Shown piece by piece: positions 28,675 to 39,755 of a stretch of 64,000 bases of DNA (its first letter is position 1; every line of letters starts with the position of its first letter). A program made the translations under genes and the position numbers. Below the pieces are notes generated by a model, which was not told the origin of the DNA, ran no database searches, and saw nothing but the letters and a program-made list of their open reading frames with translations. Source of the DNA: Nothophaeocryptopus gaeumannii (taxonomy: Eukaryota; Ascomycota; Dothideomycetes; Mycosphaerellales; Mycosphaerellaceae); the NCBI GenBank assembly GCA_031771865.1, contig JASISA010000010.1, positions 248,001 to 312,000 on the forward strand, read 5' to 3'.

Positions 28675-30214
28675 ATGATACGGTGTTTGGCGAGACGCCT
28701 ACCTCGAGCTTTATGCTATTCGTCACGATGTCAGCTGCGACTAGATCAGAACGACAAGCTTTTGCTATCATCAATTGTTCCTCGCGCCCATCATTTCCCA
28801 CCACAGACAATCAGACGCGACATGGCTACATCAACGACAACATCACATTTAGAGCCCATTGAAGAAGAGACGCTGCCCGATTATGACGCGGAGCATTTCT
28901 ATCCCGTTCATATCGGTGACACTTTGAACGCCCGCTATTCTGTGCTTGGCAAGCTCGGATATGGAGTTACATCCACCGTCTGGCTGTGTCATGATCTTAA
29001 GTATACGGCCATCGCTTCTTTTCCTCGCTGTATCTATGTACTGAAATATTTAGTGATTCCTCATACGTGGCACTCAAAGTATACGTCCGCACCTCTCCCG
29101 ATCAGGCGAACAGAGAGGAGACAGTCAATCGCCATCTATCGGGCTTTCGCACCTCTCATCCTGGTTGCTTCAACATACGACAGAGCTTAGGTAACTTCTA
29201 CCTCCATCGTGCGAATGGATTTCGACATCACTGTATAGTACATGAGCCTCTGCATACGACCATGTTCCAGTTTCAGAGGCTACATGGCACTGCGCGACCT
29301 CTCCCGGAAGGACTCGTCAAGGACTCGATGCAATGCTTGCTTCAAGGCCTTGACTTCCTCCATACTGAAGCTTCAGTCGTCCATTGCGGTTCGCTCCTCC
29401 GTGCCATCAGGGTCCAGCGCAAGTCTGATTTCTTCACAGATATCAAGCTCTCGAACATTATGTTGCAAATTATGGACACCAGTGTGCTTACGGCTTTCGA
29501 AGAAGAAGAAGAGAAGACAGCGCCCACCACTCGTAAAGTCATCGATACCGAAAGAACTATTTATCAATCTCGAAAGCTCAAACACCCTGAGAGGCATGCC
29601 TTTGGCCTGCCAGTGCTTTGCGACTTTGGTGAGGCTCGAGTCGGCCGCAGATTTTACTACGAAGAGATACAACCCGAAGTCTACAAAGCGCCCGAGATAT
29701 TGCTGCAGATGGAATGGGATCACATGGTAGATATTTGGAACGCGGCGTGTGTGGTGAGTCGTGCAGGGTCTTCTTACATGACAATACGCATTCTGACGCC
29801 CGACGTAGGCTTGGGATATGATTCAGGTACAGCATCTGTTCGATGGATACGACGAAGAAGGTTACCACAATAATCGTGTCCATCTTGGTGAGATGGCCGG
29901 TTTGCTTGGCCACCCGCCACTGGAATTTCTCCACCACAGCGTCAATTCCTCGCGATAGTTCGACAACGAAGGTGAGTTGCTCCCAGTGTGCTGGATTACA
30001 ATTCCTACAAACGCTCCAGCTAACATCGATCCCAGGGAAATGGAAAGCGAATCCGCCACTTTCGCCTGACTCGCTCGAGGACCGGTTGACACAACTGACA
30101 GGCGACAGCAAAACACAGTTCTTGGCGTTCGTTCGCTCAATGCTTCAGTGGCAACCTGAGAAGCGTAGAACGGCACGGCAGTTGCTGGAAGATCCCTGGT
30201 TGACGAGCGCCTGA
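28675..30214 (+). pseudogene. SRPK-like protein kinase, five exons, one in-frame TAG
   Basis: Exons 28675-29000, 29054-29388, 29440-29753, 29809-29971 and 30036-30214 join in frame across four 51-64 nt introns, giving 438 codons. All kinase landmarks are present: Gly loop KLGYGVTSTVWL, the Lys in YVALKVYV, catalytic loop VHCDIKLSNIML, CDFGEARVG, YKAPEILL, and the SRPK-typical HLFDGYDEEGYHNNRVHLGE. Codon 375 is TAG (29956-29958), between SVNSSR and FDNEGKWKANPPLS. It truncates the last helices of the C-lobe by about 63 residues. The N-terminal extension (MIRCLARRLPRALC) is Arg-rich and mitochondrial-like; an alternative start is ATG 28822 (MATSTTTSH). SR-protein kinases phosphorylate splicing factors; fungi often have expanded, degenerate paralogues, which fits here. 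Confidence 0.8.
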
Positions 30215-30346
30215 GAAAGCTTGGCAAGATGTTCGTGACATTGCCGAAGCGACGCGGTATCAACTGCCTCCAACACCCTGCTCTCGCCCGGTACTACGAA
30301 TAATAGGAGTACTTATAATAGTAGTACTTAGAATAAACAAAAAGGC

Positions 30347-30402
30347 GTATATAGCCTACTATTATCGTGTAGGATACGTGGCTCGATAATAGTAAGCTAT
30401 AT
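30347..30402. repeat. AT-rich inverted repeat (20-bp arms, one mismatch)
   Basis: TATATAGCCTACTATTATCG at 30347-30366 pairs with CGATAATAGTAAGCTATATA at 30383-30402, with 19 of 20 positions matching across a 16-base loop. It lies in an AT-rich island (30300-30430) just before the UBR7-like gene. It could be an unrelated hairpin, a terminator or the end of a degraded element. Confidence 0.6.
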
Positions 30403-30661
30403 ATACTTACTACGAGTATACTAAGAGTATTTGAAGCAATAGCGACGCCCATATTGATAAGAAGGGATGAAATTGTATAGCTGAGGCGAGGCTAGAGTAG
30501 CGATATGTCCAGTAGTAACGTTCAGGCCACCACCAAACTCGAATGACGAAACGCGACTCGCGCTCCTGCCACGAACGCGTCCTCCGAGAACCACCTCAGC
30601 TACGACATCACCACTGACGGTTCATCTGCCTCAACACAGGTGAAAATCAACATCATTCATC

Positions 30662-32209
30662 ATGGCATCGCCCGGCCAAACCCCATCCAATGGCATCACC
30701 CGCGCTGACAGCTTCGCCCAAACATCCGAAACATCCCAAACCGCACAAGAGTACATCGCCTCCCAGCTCTCCCTCGAAGCTGATGCGCGCGAAGCCCTCC
30801 CGTACCAATTCGACACTTGCACCAAGCCCCTCGGTCCACTGCGACAATCAGTATACGCATGTCTGACCTGCTCACCGCCTCCCGCATCACCTCATCAGCG
30901 GTTCACGCCCGCCGGAGTATGCTATAGCTGCAGCATCAGCTGTCATGGAGAACACAACCTCGTTGAGCTGTTTAGCAAGCGCGACTTCGAGTGTGATTGC
31001 GGAACGACGAGGATGAGTAACTCTGGTACACCGTGTAATCTGCGACCAAATGCGCAGACGGGGCAAAAAGGTGGAGTGACTGGTGAGCAAGCGAGGGTAG
31101 GCAATAAGTACAATCAGAACTTTGAGGGAAAGTTCTGTGGATGTGGCGAGGAATACGACCCTGAGAAGGAGAAGGGAACTATGTTCCAGTGTCTCGGTCT
31201 GGGGCATGTAGAAGATGGTGGATGTGGAGAGGACTGGTGGCATCCTGAGTGCCTGATGGGGTTGCCGAGGGTGAAGGCTGAGGCGAAGAAGGAGAAAGTT
31301 GAGAGTGATGGTGGTCTGGAGACCGTCAAGGAAGAGGACGAGAACGGCGATGCGCCGACTGCCACAAACGGGACACATACGGGAGAGGCTGTCATGGACG
31401 AGACTCCACTGCCGCCTGGCTTCCCTGTCGAAGATGACTTCGACCATCTCATCTGCTACAAATGCGTGACCGCATATCCATGGATCAAGCAGTATACTGG
31501 TACACCTGGGTTTCTGCCTGCAGTGCCGTCCAATGGAAGCGCTTCGCAGACTAGTGGCAGTGCTGAGGATACGACCACTACTGAGCAAGCGGAGTCAAAG
31601 AAGCGCAAGGCAGAAAATGAACCCGAAGAGTCTCAGGATAGTACGAAAAAGGCAAAACCTGACGATGATGCGGCTGCGCCCGAGCCTGCATGTACGACAA
31701 TTGCAACAAACGATACTTCTGCGCCGAGGCACACAAGCCTACCATCACCACCGACGGCGTCCATCTCGCTATTCATGAAGGAAGACTTCCGTGACCACCT
31801 CTGTCGCTGTGCAGGGTGCTTCCCAAGCGTAGCCAAGCACCCGCAGCTGCTCGAGGAAGAAGATACCTATGAGCCTCCGGTCTCCGAATCCGATCGCAAC
31901 GAGAATGCTTCCGTCGGTGGTAGGAGCGCCAATTCTGGCTCCTTGCTCGATAGAGGAGAGGCTGCTCTGTCATCTATGGACCGGGTCAGAGCAATTGAGG
32001 GCGTAATGGCCTACAATCACGTCCGCGACAAGGTCAAAGCCTTCTTACAGCCCTTTGCCGAGAGTGGGCAGCCTGTTGGAGCGGAGGATATCAAAGCGTA
32101 CTTCGCTAAGCTGAGAGGAGATGAGAGTTCGATGAAGGAGGCGAATGCCGGTGCTAGCGATGGCGGTGCCGTGCAGGGCGATGGGAGGAAGGAGCAGGAC
32201 GGGTATTGA
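30662..32209 (+). CDS. UBR-box protein of the UBR7/Mlo2 family, 515 aa
   Basis: A single exon from ATG 30662 to TGA 32209. At about residues 60-135 is a UBR-type zinc-binding box: YACLTCSPPP, then GVCYSCSISCHGEHN and FECDCGTTRMSNSGTPC. A PHD-like Cys/His finger follows at about 155-200 (FCGCGEEYDP to CGEDWWHPECLMGLPR), with ICYKCVTAYPWIKQY at about 260-275. The central region is acidic with a basic patch (ESKKRKAENEPEE). The family (human UBR7, fission yeast Mlo2) is a nuclear putative E3 ligase with roles reported in chromatin and histone H2B ubiquitination. The downstream LFMKEDFRDHLCRCAGCF block is also conserved in the family. The gene is intact. Confidence 0.9.
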   Translation: MASPGQTPSNGITRADSFAQTSETSQTAQEYIASQLSLEADAREALPYQFDTCTKPLGPLRQSVYACLTCSPPPASPHQRFTPAGVCYSCSISCHGEHNLVELFSKRDFECDCGTTRMSNSGTPCNLRPNAQTGQKGGVTGEQARVGNKYNQNFEGKFCGCGEEYDPEKEKGTMFQCLGLGHVEDGGCGEDWWHPECLMGLPRVKAEAKKEKVESDGGLETVKEEDENGDAPTATNGTHTGEAVMDETPLPPGFPVEDDFDHLICYKCVTAYPWIKQYTGTPGFLPAVPSNGSASQTSGSAEDTTTTEQAESKKRKAENEPEESQDSTKKAKPDDDAAAPEPACTTIATNDTSAPRHTSLPSPPTASISLFMKEDFRDHLCRCAGCFPSVAKHPQLLEEEDTYEPPVSESDRNENASVGGRSANSGSLLDRGEAALSSMDRVRAIEGVMAYNHVRDKVKAFLQPFAESGQPVGAEDIKAYFAKLRGDESSMKEANAGASDGGAVQGDGRKEQDGY

Positions 32210-33489
32210 ATGGTCTTCTCTTTGCGAGATCAAAGGCTTGGGTAGTGACAAGCAGGACTCAGCACTGCATCAGTATGCAAGAGCATCAGTGAGTGTATAA
32301 GCACGATATCAAAACTAGAATGGACTGTATATTATACTGGAGCGACATGAATGTCCCAATTGGAGTGAGTGGATGCCGGTAATGTAATCTTGGAGCCTCA
32401 GGCATTGCGCATCACAGTCCACCTCGCGGTTGTCGCGTCTCATCTCTCCATCGACCACAACATCACACCTTCGATACAGCGATCAACAGTTCTTCTCGAC
32501 GTCTTGCCTTTCGAGCACATGCATTGCCGATTCCACAGACGATCTCCGCTATCGTGACGACCTGTCAATGGCTCGCAGGCCAACAGGCCCACATCGAATC
32601 TCCAACGCAGTCCACAAGGTCTGTTTGAGGACCTACATAGGTGCGCCCCTCACGATCTTCCCACAGCCAGGTACGCCGACTAGGCATACTCAGATGGATT
32701 TGTGAGATCACCAGAGAGACAGCACAGAGAGGGCATAGTAGGACAGAAGAGCATGCTTCGTAGAGTGCATCGAAGACACATCGTACGCATCCTATCGGTC
32801 TACGCATGCTGCATTTGCTTCATTCGAGCGTGAATGACAAGCGTCGGGTCTCCTAGCACCAAGACACAATCTGAGGGAACCATGGACTGGGACACGCGGC
32901 GCATTTGCGTCTGTCATGTGCGTCGGCTGCCTATGCTTAATTCTACGGCTTCCAGGAAGATAGGAAGATTGCGCTTTCCATCGACCAGCTCAGCCACCTC
33001 CATCTTCTTCCCGTCGCAACTACTGTCTCGTGAAAAGCCACATACGTATGTTGCAGCGTTCTTCGAATAGCCGGTCTCAGCTCGTTGAACTAGAGTATCG
33101 ACGTTGAATCTGGAGAAAGCTCTCGCGTGCTGTTTCTCCCGCATGGCGCAATCCACTAAGATCCTCAAGCAAAATACAAGCAGGTCTGAAGCCTTGCCCA
33201 GCAATCAGAAGACACTTTAACGACAGAACAGTGGATACTGGATCTTCAAAGGATGCTCCCGACCTCGCCTGTCCTCGCCGTCGGCGTGGGCGCCACGTTA
33301 AGCTAAGGGTGGGTTTTCTTGCACATGAACGACGAGCCGCGATGACCAAATCTGCAAGGGCAGGCACCTCATGCTGACTCCAAAACTCTGCATGAGATAT
33401 ATCTTCGGGAGGTCGCAGTGCACGAGAGACTGCTTTCTGCCAGCATTGACACCAAACGACTGAGAGTACGCATCCTGCAGGCTAGGAAG
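32210..33489. other. Intergenic between the UBR7-like gene and DUR3
   Basis: About 1.28 kb with no convincing gene on either strand. It should contain the 3'-UTR of the upstream gene and the promoter of the urea-symporter gene. Confidence 0.45.
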
Positions 33490-35636
33490 ATGGCAGTCCA
33501 TCTGCTCTCCCAGGCCGACGGCTATGGAGTCATCTGCGGACTCTCCGTGCTCTTCTGCTTGATCATCCTAGGAGCTGTGCGAATGCAGAAGAGGTATCTG
33601 TCCGAAAGCTCTGATCAATCGGAGATGGTGAGACTACCTCAATGAGAACGAAGCGTAGCAGCCCGCTGACAAGATTCCCAGTTCATGGTCGCCAACCGCT
33701 CCGTCGGCACGGGGCTGACTTGCTCAGCCGTCTTCTCTAGCTGGATGTGGATCAACGAAAGTGTCTTCTCTGCGGCATACACGTACAAATGGGGTGTCGC
33801 CTTGCCTATCTGGTGGGCCAGCGGACTGTCCTTTCAGATCGCACTTATGGCCGTGCTAGGCATCATTGCGAAGCTGCGGGTTCCTTACGCGCATACCTCT
33901 ATGGAGTTCATGCGAAGGCGATATGGCAACCTCGTCCATGTGACGTTCATCGTCATGAACTTAGTCAACAACGTCTTCGGTTGCGGGAGCATGATCTTGG
34001 CTGGCTCTCAGCTAGTCACTGGCATGACAGGAATGCATGTCATCGCAGCAGCCATTCTGATTCCAGCGGGAGGTGAGCCAGCTACCTTTTCAGTTGATCC
34101 GAGTCTCGATGCTAATGAGAGCTTTCAGTCGTTCTCTACACCGCAGTTGGAGGGCTCAAGGCTACCTTCTAGACTGACTTCGTGCACACCACGATCGCCC
34201 TTATCCTCCTCATATACTTCGCACTTTCAGTCATCACAAGCCCTCACATCGGAGGGCCGTCTGGATTGTACAACAAAGTCATCGCGGCCGATGACTACAT
34301 CACTGGCAACTACAAGGGCTCACTTCTATCCTTCAAGTCTGAACCGGCAATCCTCTTTGGTCTCGTCTTGAAGCTCGGCAACCTGGCTCTCGTAGTCATG
34401 GATACTGCCTTCTGGCAGAAGTCGTTCGCTTCTGAGGTCCAAGCCACCGTTCCGGCGTATGACCTCGTCTCAATCGTGATCATCGCGATCCCTTGGTGTA
34501 CGGGTACCATCATCGGTCTCTCGGCTCGTGCCATTGAGAAGACTCCAGTGTGGGTCGCGTACCCAGATACACTCACATTGAAGCAAGTCAACTCCGGATT
34601 GGTCATGCCGTACGTACTCAGGTCATTGCTTGGTACTGGAGCGACTGCAGGTCTTCTCGTGCTTATCTTCATGGCCATTACCAGTACGGTCTCCTCGTCC
34701 ATGATTGCTGTCAGCAGTATCATCTCTCTCGATTTCTTTCGGACATACGTCGACCCCTCAGCAACCGACAAAAAGATCATGAAAGTCAGTCACCTCGGAG
34801 TCGTCTTCCACGGATGCTTCATGGCTGGCTTTGCGATCATGCTGCAGTACGCTGGTGCGACGAACAACTGGGCAACTTACTTCCGTCCCATCATTGCGTG
34901 TCCTGGCATCTTTCCAATGATGCTGACCATCTTGTGGTCTCGCCAAACGAAATTGGCCGCCTTCCTTGCGCCCACACTTGGTCTCTTGTCCGGTCTTGGA
35001 GTCTGGCTAGGACTGTCGTACAAGTGGGGAGGAGCTATCAACATCAACACGACGCAGTTGCAGCTTCCTGGCCTCTACGGCGCAACGACATCATTCTTTT
35101 CGCCACTCGTGTATTCCGTCATCATCTCATTGATTAAGCCATCGAAGTTTGACTGGCGCGAGTTTCTCAAAATTGACCTCATCGAAGACAAGACACCGTC
35201 TGCCAGCACCGCTCCGAGTACACTCGCTGTCAATACCCTCGCCACCGATGACGAGAAGGAAGTTTCGTACGAGGTCTCAAGCCCAACAAGCCAGGCTACT
35301 CCGGCAACTTCTCTTAACGCAAACGACTCGTCGGATCTCGACAATGTTGTCCATCCTTTCGGCGAAGAAACGATTCGATATATCAAGAAGTGGCGCACGA
35401 TAGCTGTTGTCTTCTTCATAGTTAATGTCTGCGTCACAATCTTGCTTTGGCCATTGCCATTGTACAGGGACTGGATCTTCACGAGGAGTTTCTTCGACGG
35501 ATGGGTTTCAATGTCGTTGGTTTGGCAATGGTTCGCTCTAATACTGGTCGTGATATATCCTGTCTATGATGGACGGCATGCTATCGCGAAGAGTATAAGA
35601 GGAATGATCAGAGACGTGAAAGGATGGCACAAATGA
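33490..35636 (+). pseudogene. DUR3: Urea/proton symporter DUR3 homologue with one in-frame TAG
   Basis: Exons 33490-33627, 33682-34072 and 34129-35636 join in frame over two introns of 54 and 56 nt, giving 678 codons, the usual length for DUR3. It belongs to the sodium/solute symporter (SSS) superfamily with about 14-15 hydrophobic segments. Typical stretches are SSWMWINESVFSAAYTYKWG, FGCGSMILAGSQLVTGMTG and STVSSSMIAVSSIISLDFFR. Codon 191 is TAG (34170-34172), inside GLKATF-TDFVHTT, where related proteins have Leu. No alternative GT..AG intron removes it without losing conserved sequence. DUR3 imports urea as a nitrogen source and is normally nitrogen-catabolite regulated. A truncated 190-residue product would be non-functional, unless the TAG is a sequencing error or is read through. 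Confidence 0.8.
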
Positions 35637-36297
35637 GAGACATCTGAGCTTAGAGCAACGGTATACATTGTTAGGCCTTAAACGGGAAAGGCTTTATGAT
35701 ATGGACTTCAGCCGCAGTCTCGAACGTCTCGAAAGCTCTTCAGCCTCAGCAGCCCCACATGGCAACCCCGAGATCTAATCGACATGCTCATTCATGCCGT
35801 GCGAGATGTCAAGCGAGTTGATGCTCAGCAATTGTCGCGCTCAATGTTCCAACCAGCCCTCACAGAGTCCAAAATGGAGTCGCCTAGTTTGATCACTCTT
35901 CATCCATACAAATCACTCGAACACGTTACCTGACGTGACACTTACCTCTGTCGTTTTATAATCCGCTGACTCCAAGGACGACTAAGCTAGAATCCCATCT
36001 GCCCAGACCTAAGCTGCAGGTGCAATCCTTAGCGGCTTTCAGCCCTCGAACCTTCCCGGATAGGAAATGCAGGAGGCTGTTCCATGTGGAAATTCCGCCT
36101 ATGTGACATCTAGGGTCAGCTTAAGCATTCGGTTTAAGTCGCGCTAAGGTCTTTTCTGTGCTTGAAGATGAGCTCGAGCAGAGCTGAAAAATAGGGAGCG
36201 TCATCAGCTATAGGTGAGGTGAAGGTATGTAAATGGCTAAAACTTCTCTCTCACTCACTCCAAAGTAATACGTCTCGATCGACTACTAACTGCAGAC
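35637..36297. other. Intergenic, promoter of the monooxygenase gene
   Basis: About 660 bp. No ORF reads like a protein. CACTCACTCC-type pyrimidine runs precede the monooxygenase ATG at 36298. Confidence 0.4.
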
Positions 36298-38436
36298 ATG
36301 CTTGAAAAAGTCCCCTTCACCCCATCCAACCCCCCTTCGCACGAGGCAGCCAAGGCGTACATCCCGGCATTCATCTATCGCGATCCAGATCATCCGTCCG
36401 ACATTGACATCCAAGAAGAATTTTATGGCTCTCGTCGAAAGATCCGAATCGGAATCCTCGGAGCGGGAATCAGCACCATCAATTTTCTCCACTGGCTTGA
36501 AGAGATCATAGGCAAGAAAGAAGTCGAAGACACAATTGAAATTGCGGTCTTTGATCGAAATGAAGATGTCGGTGGAACAGTACGTCTCTCCCCACACACT
36601 TCGACCCACCTCACCTCTTCTGATCAAACCCTTCCACTAACTCAGCCCTGCCTTTTATTGTAGTGGCTAACATCCCGCTACCCTGGCTGCCGCTGCGACA
36701 TCCCCGCGCCCATGTACATGTTCTCCTGGCGTCCCTACGTCTGGAGTGAATTCTTCCCAACCGCTGAGGAAACTTGGGGATACTTGAAGGCTGTCGTTGA
36801 GGAGAATGGGTATGAGAGGTTTATGGAGTTTCGACAAGACATTAGCAAGGCGGAATGGAGGGACGAAGAGGGGCAGTGGACGTTGACGGTCAAGGATTTG
36901 GAACATGGAGGGAGGAGTGAGGAGAAGTTTGATCTTTTTATTGATGCTGGGGGACCGTTGGCGTGAGTTCATATGATGTGGTGGGTGGGAAGGTGAGGGC
37001 TTTGCTGATGTTGGAGTAGGGTCCCTATCGTGCCGAAGGAGGTCAAGGAATTTAAGGGGCAGATTGTTCATCCTTCGACGTGGGATAAGAGTATCGATCT
37101 CAAAAATAAGCGAGTCGCTCTGTTTGGATATGGCGGTAAGTGTCGACCATACGACATTGGAGTCCTGTACTGATTCTTGCCAGCGAGCGGCATACAAATA
37201 GCGCCTAACATCATCAACGATGTCTCGGAGCTCTATACCTGGTATCGAAACAAGACATACATCCTCCCGCCTTTTGCTGCCGAGTTTGGTGGGCCAGAAG
37301 GATTTAATTTCAAACGTATGCGATCCATCCGGAATATTCATGACAGATGATCGCTGACCTTAGACAGTCACCGAAGAACAAAGGAAGCTCGCTGCAGATC
37401 CTGACGTCTTCCGAGCATGGCAGAAAGCGCTAGATACTACGAACAACCGACAGTTCTCTGGCATGCTGAATGGAACACCAGGCTCAGAATTCGCTACGCA
37501 GATGGTGAAGGACTACATGAAAGCGAAGTTAGCAGATAAGCCCGGCCTGTACGACAAGATCGTGCCGGAGGACTTTGCCATCGGCTGTCGTCGACCTACG
37601 ATGTCTCATGGTCAGTGCTCTTTCTCACATACTCAAAACACCTACCCACTGACCCCATTACAGGCTACCTCGAAGCAATATCCTCTCCCAAAACAACAGT
37701 CTTCACCTCCTCCTCTCCCACATTCACCGCCACAGGCTTCACAGACCCCTCAACATCCACCCACCATCCAATCGACATAGCCATAATAGCAACCGGCTAC
37801 GACAGCACCCTCGACTCCTCCCGTCCGCGCTACACCAAAATCGTCAACACAGAAAACATGGCCGTCTGCTGGTCCAGCCGCATCCATCCTCCAATCTACA
37901 TGGTATCCTGCCAAGAAAACATGCCCAATTTCTTCAATTTCGGCGGCGCCTATGCTCCCCTCTATCGCAGCTGGTATCAATACTCCGAGGCTACCGCGAA
38001 ATGGATGGTTCAAATAATCGATAAGATGCAATTGGAGAATATCCTATCCTTCAAACCCACCGCCAAAGCAGTCGATCATTTCGTGCGTCACTGTAATGCC
38101 TTCGCGCAACGAACAGTCCAATCCGGACCTTGTGCCGCGTGGTATAAAATGGCCGATGGGAAGCCGGCGTTATGGCCAGGAGGACATTCGCATTATATGA
38201 GGATTTTGGAACGGCCGCGATTTGAGGATTTTGAGTTCAAGTATGTGATTGAGGGGGACATGTTTTCGTACATGGGGAATGGGTTTTGTTTGGATCCGGA
38301 TGGGGATGAAGAGAAGGATCAGGCGTGGTATATTGAGAATCCGAGGAAAGAGGTTGGGGAGGAGGTTGTAGAGAAGTTGATGGGGAAGCACGGGGTGCCT
38401 GTGTTGCCGCCGAATTTGAGGGGAGAAGTAGAATAG
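36298..38436 (+). CDS. Baeyer-Villiger-type flavin monooxygenase, 614 aa, six exons
   Basis: Exons are 36298-36579, 36664-36962, 37020-37135, 37184-37315, 37368-37610 and 37664-38436. Every junction has GT..AG and the frame closes exactly. The protein has the FAD Rossmann motif GILGAGIST, the NADPH-domain motif GYGASG, and EFKGQIVHPSTWD, which is the Baeyer-Villiger fingerprint F-x-G-x-x-x-H-x-x-x-W-D. The ATG motif (IIATGYDST) is also present. Such enzymes insert oxygen next to ketones to form esters or lactones, often in secondary metabolism or steroid and cyclic-ketone breakdown. The substrate is unknown. No biosynthetic backbone gene is nearby; the window's P450 and FAD-monooxygenase relics lie 12 kb away. 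Confidence 0.92.
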
Positions 38437-38599
38437 CGGGATAGAAAATGCGGTGAGGTTGATGGAATCTATTGATTAGTTCTAGTATGGGCAATGAATG
38501 TATGGCTAGCAGAAAAGCTCCGGCTGGCTGCGCAGAGGAATGCCGACTGTGACACCCACTCAGTTCAGTTTCTTTCCGCCTTCGCCGTTCCAGCCTCAT

Positions 38600-39148
38600 G
38601 AACCTCCATTTCAATATTCGTCGACCCTGTCGCCTGGGAGACACTTCTCTCAGTCTCAGAAAGACCTCGTTTCCGCAGAGTACACACCCATACCAACAGC
38701 GGTTTCGTCGTCGCACAGTCAGTACGACCGCAACAATGACCATCGCAGTGTCCGATATTGAGTGCCACTAGCTTGAGCAGGCTTTTGCAGCTCATCAAGA
38801 TGCCGACGGTGGAGCTCTCGCGAGCAGACATGCAGCATAACTTTGCAGCTCCAGCTCCTGAAGCAGCTTTGCCAATGAAAGCGATCGGATAAGGGCGAAG
38901 ACGTATGCCCAGTCGATGCCGTTCTTGAGACCGACGATGTCCGTTCGCAGTCCGGAAACGGCGAAAGGCGGAAGGAGAAAGGTGTTGACAAGGAGTGCGA
39001 CTTTATTGACGAGGGTTTTTGGAAAGTCATCGTCTTCCGGGACGATCATACCTGCTACGAATGCTCCAAATGCTGGGTGCAGCCCTAGAAGAAGTAAAGG
39101 TCCGGTAGCTGATAAGTCCAGGAAATGGCGTGAGGTCGGAATAGTCAC
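38600..39148 (-). pseudogene. Cation/H+ antiporter (CPA2/KHA1-like) C-terminal relic
   Basis: The reverse strand encodes GLHPAFGAFVAGMIVPEDDDF and FAVSGLRTDIVGLKNG from 39100 to 38890. This matches the pore region of CPA2 antiporters (Kha1, plant CHX). After a frameshift near 38825 the conserved RESSTVGILMSCKSLLKL block and VALNIG appear, followed by further frame changes toward 38600. The N-terminal half of the membrane domain and the usual cytosolic C-terminal domain are missing. A living copy would exchange K+ or Na+ for protons at an endomembrane. Confidence 0.8.
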
Positions 39149-39410
39149 AGATCATAGCCGACTGCTCTGCGGTTCGCAGCCGAGCGACAGCAGCGAAAAC
39201 CTCTCATCGGACCTGCTTCGGAATAGCCTTACATGCCAGATCAGGAGCTCTAGGATCCAAAGCGCGGAAGTTGCGGTTCAGGAGAGCATCAATCATCTGT
39301 GTACCACCCAATCGTGTTATCTGGGTCCCAGCACATGACATCCTAAGTACTTTCTCTTCGTAACAAACGCCCCGATCGAGCCGGGCTCTAACTTTACCTC
39401 TATCCCACAG

Positions 39411-39492
39411 TAGTGAAACTTGGCTAGTTTCAGTCGTCTACCGTATCGTCCTAGTAAAACTTGGCCAGTTTCAGTCGTCTGCCGTATCGTCC
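39411..39492. repeat. 41-bp tandem duplication upstream of the secreted peptide
   Basis: Two adjacent 41-bp units (39411-39451 and 39452-39492) differ at three transition positions. Each contains CAGTTTCAGTCGTCT or its near twin and CCGTATCGTCC. The second copy ends 101 bp before the ATG at 39594, so the repeat lies in the probable promoter. Confidence 0.85.
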
Positions 39493-39593
39493 CGGCTAAG
39501 GTTTCTTCGAGGATTAAGAATCTATAAGATGCAACGCAACGGCTCGCATACGCACTATACTATCTACTCAAACCTCACCGAAACCAACAGACA

Positions 39594-39755
39594 ATGAAGC
39601 TCCTCCTCCCAAATATCCTCCTTACTATCCTACCCTACGCCCTCGCCTGCCTAGATCGACTTAGTGACGCGGGCCAAGATTGCGCAGAAAACTATGCAAT
39701 CGCACCGACCCCGAGAGAACAACAGGATTGTGTGCAATCTTGCGACTTCTGTTAG
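39594..39755 (+). CDS. Small secreted Cys-rich peptide, 53 aa
   Basis: ATG 39594 to TAG 39753-39755. The first 18 residues (MKLLLPNILLTILPYALA) form a signal peptide with a basic start, a Leu/Ile core and an A-x-A-like cleavage end. The mature part is about 35 residues with five cysteines (positions 19, 30, 46, 50 and 53), ending DCVQSCDFC. Size, signal peptide and cysteine density are those of secreted effector-like or antimicrobial-like fungal peptides; neither role is shown. No similarity is recognised. The 41-bp repeat just upstream may carry regulatory sites. A longer, spliced form beyond the stop is possible, since GTTAGTC follows the last Cys codon. Confidence 0.6.
   Translation: MKLLLPNILLTILPYALACLDRLSDAGQDCAENYAIAPTPREQQDCVQSCDFC

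Noticed and set aside
9824..34172. Reassignment of TAG to a sense codon
   Set aside because: Single TAG stops recur in otherwise open genes, but intact genes in the same window (NAB2, the peptide transporter, the phosphoglucomutase, the secreted peptide) also end with TAG at the expected length, so a changed code is not supported.
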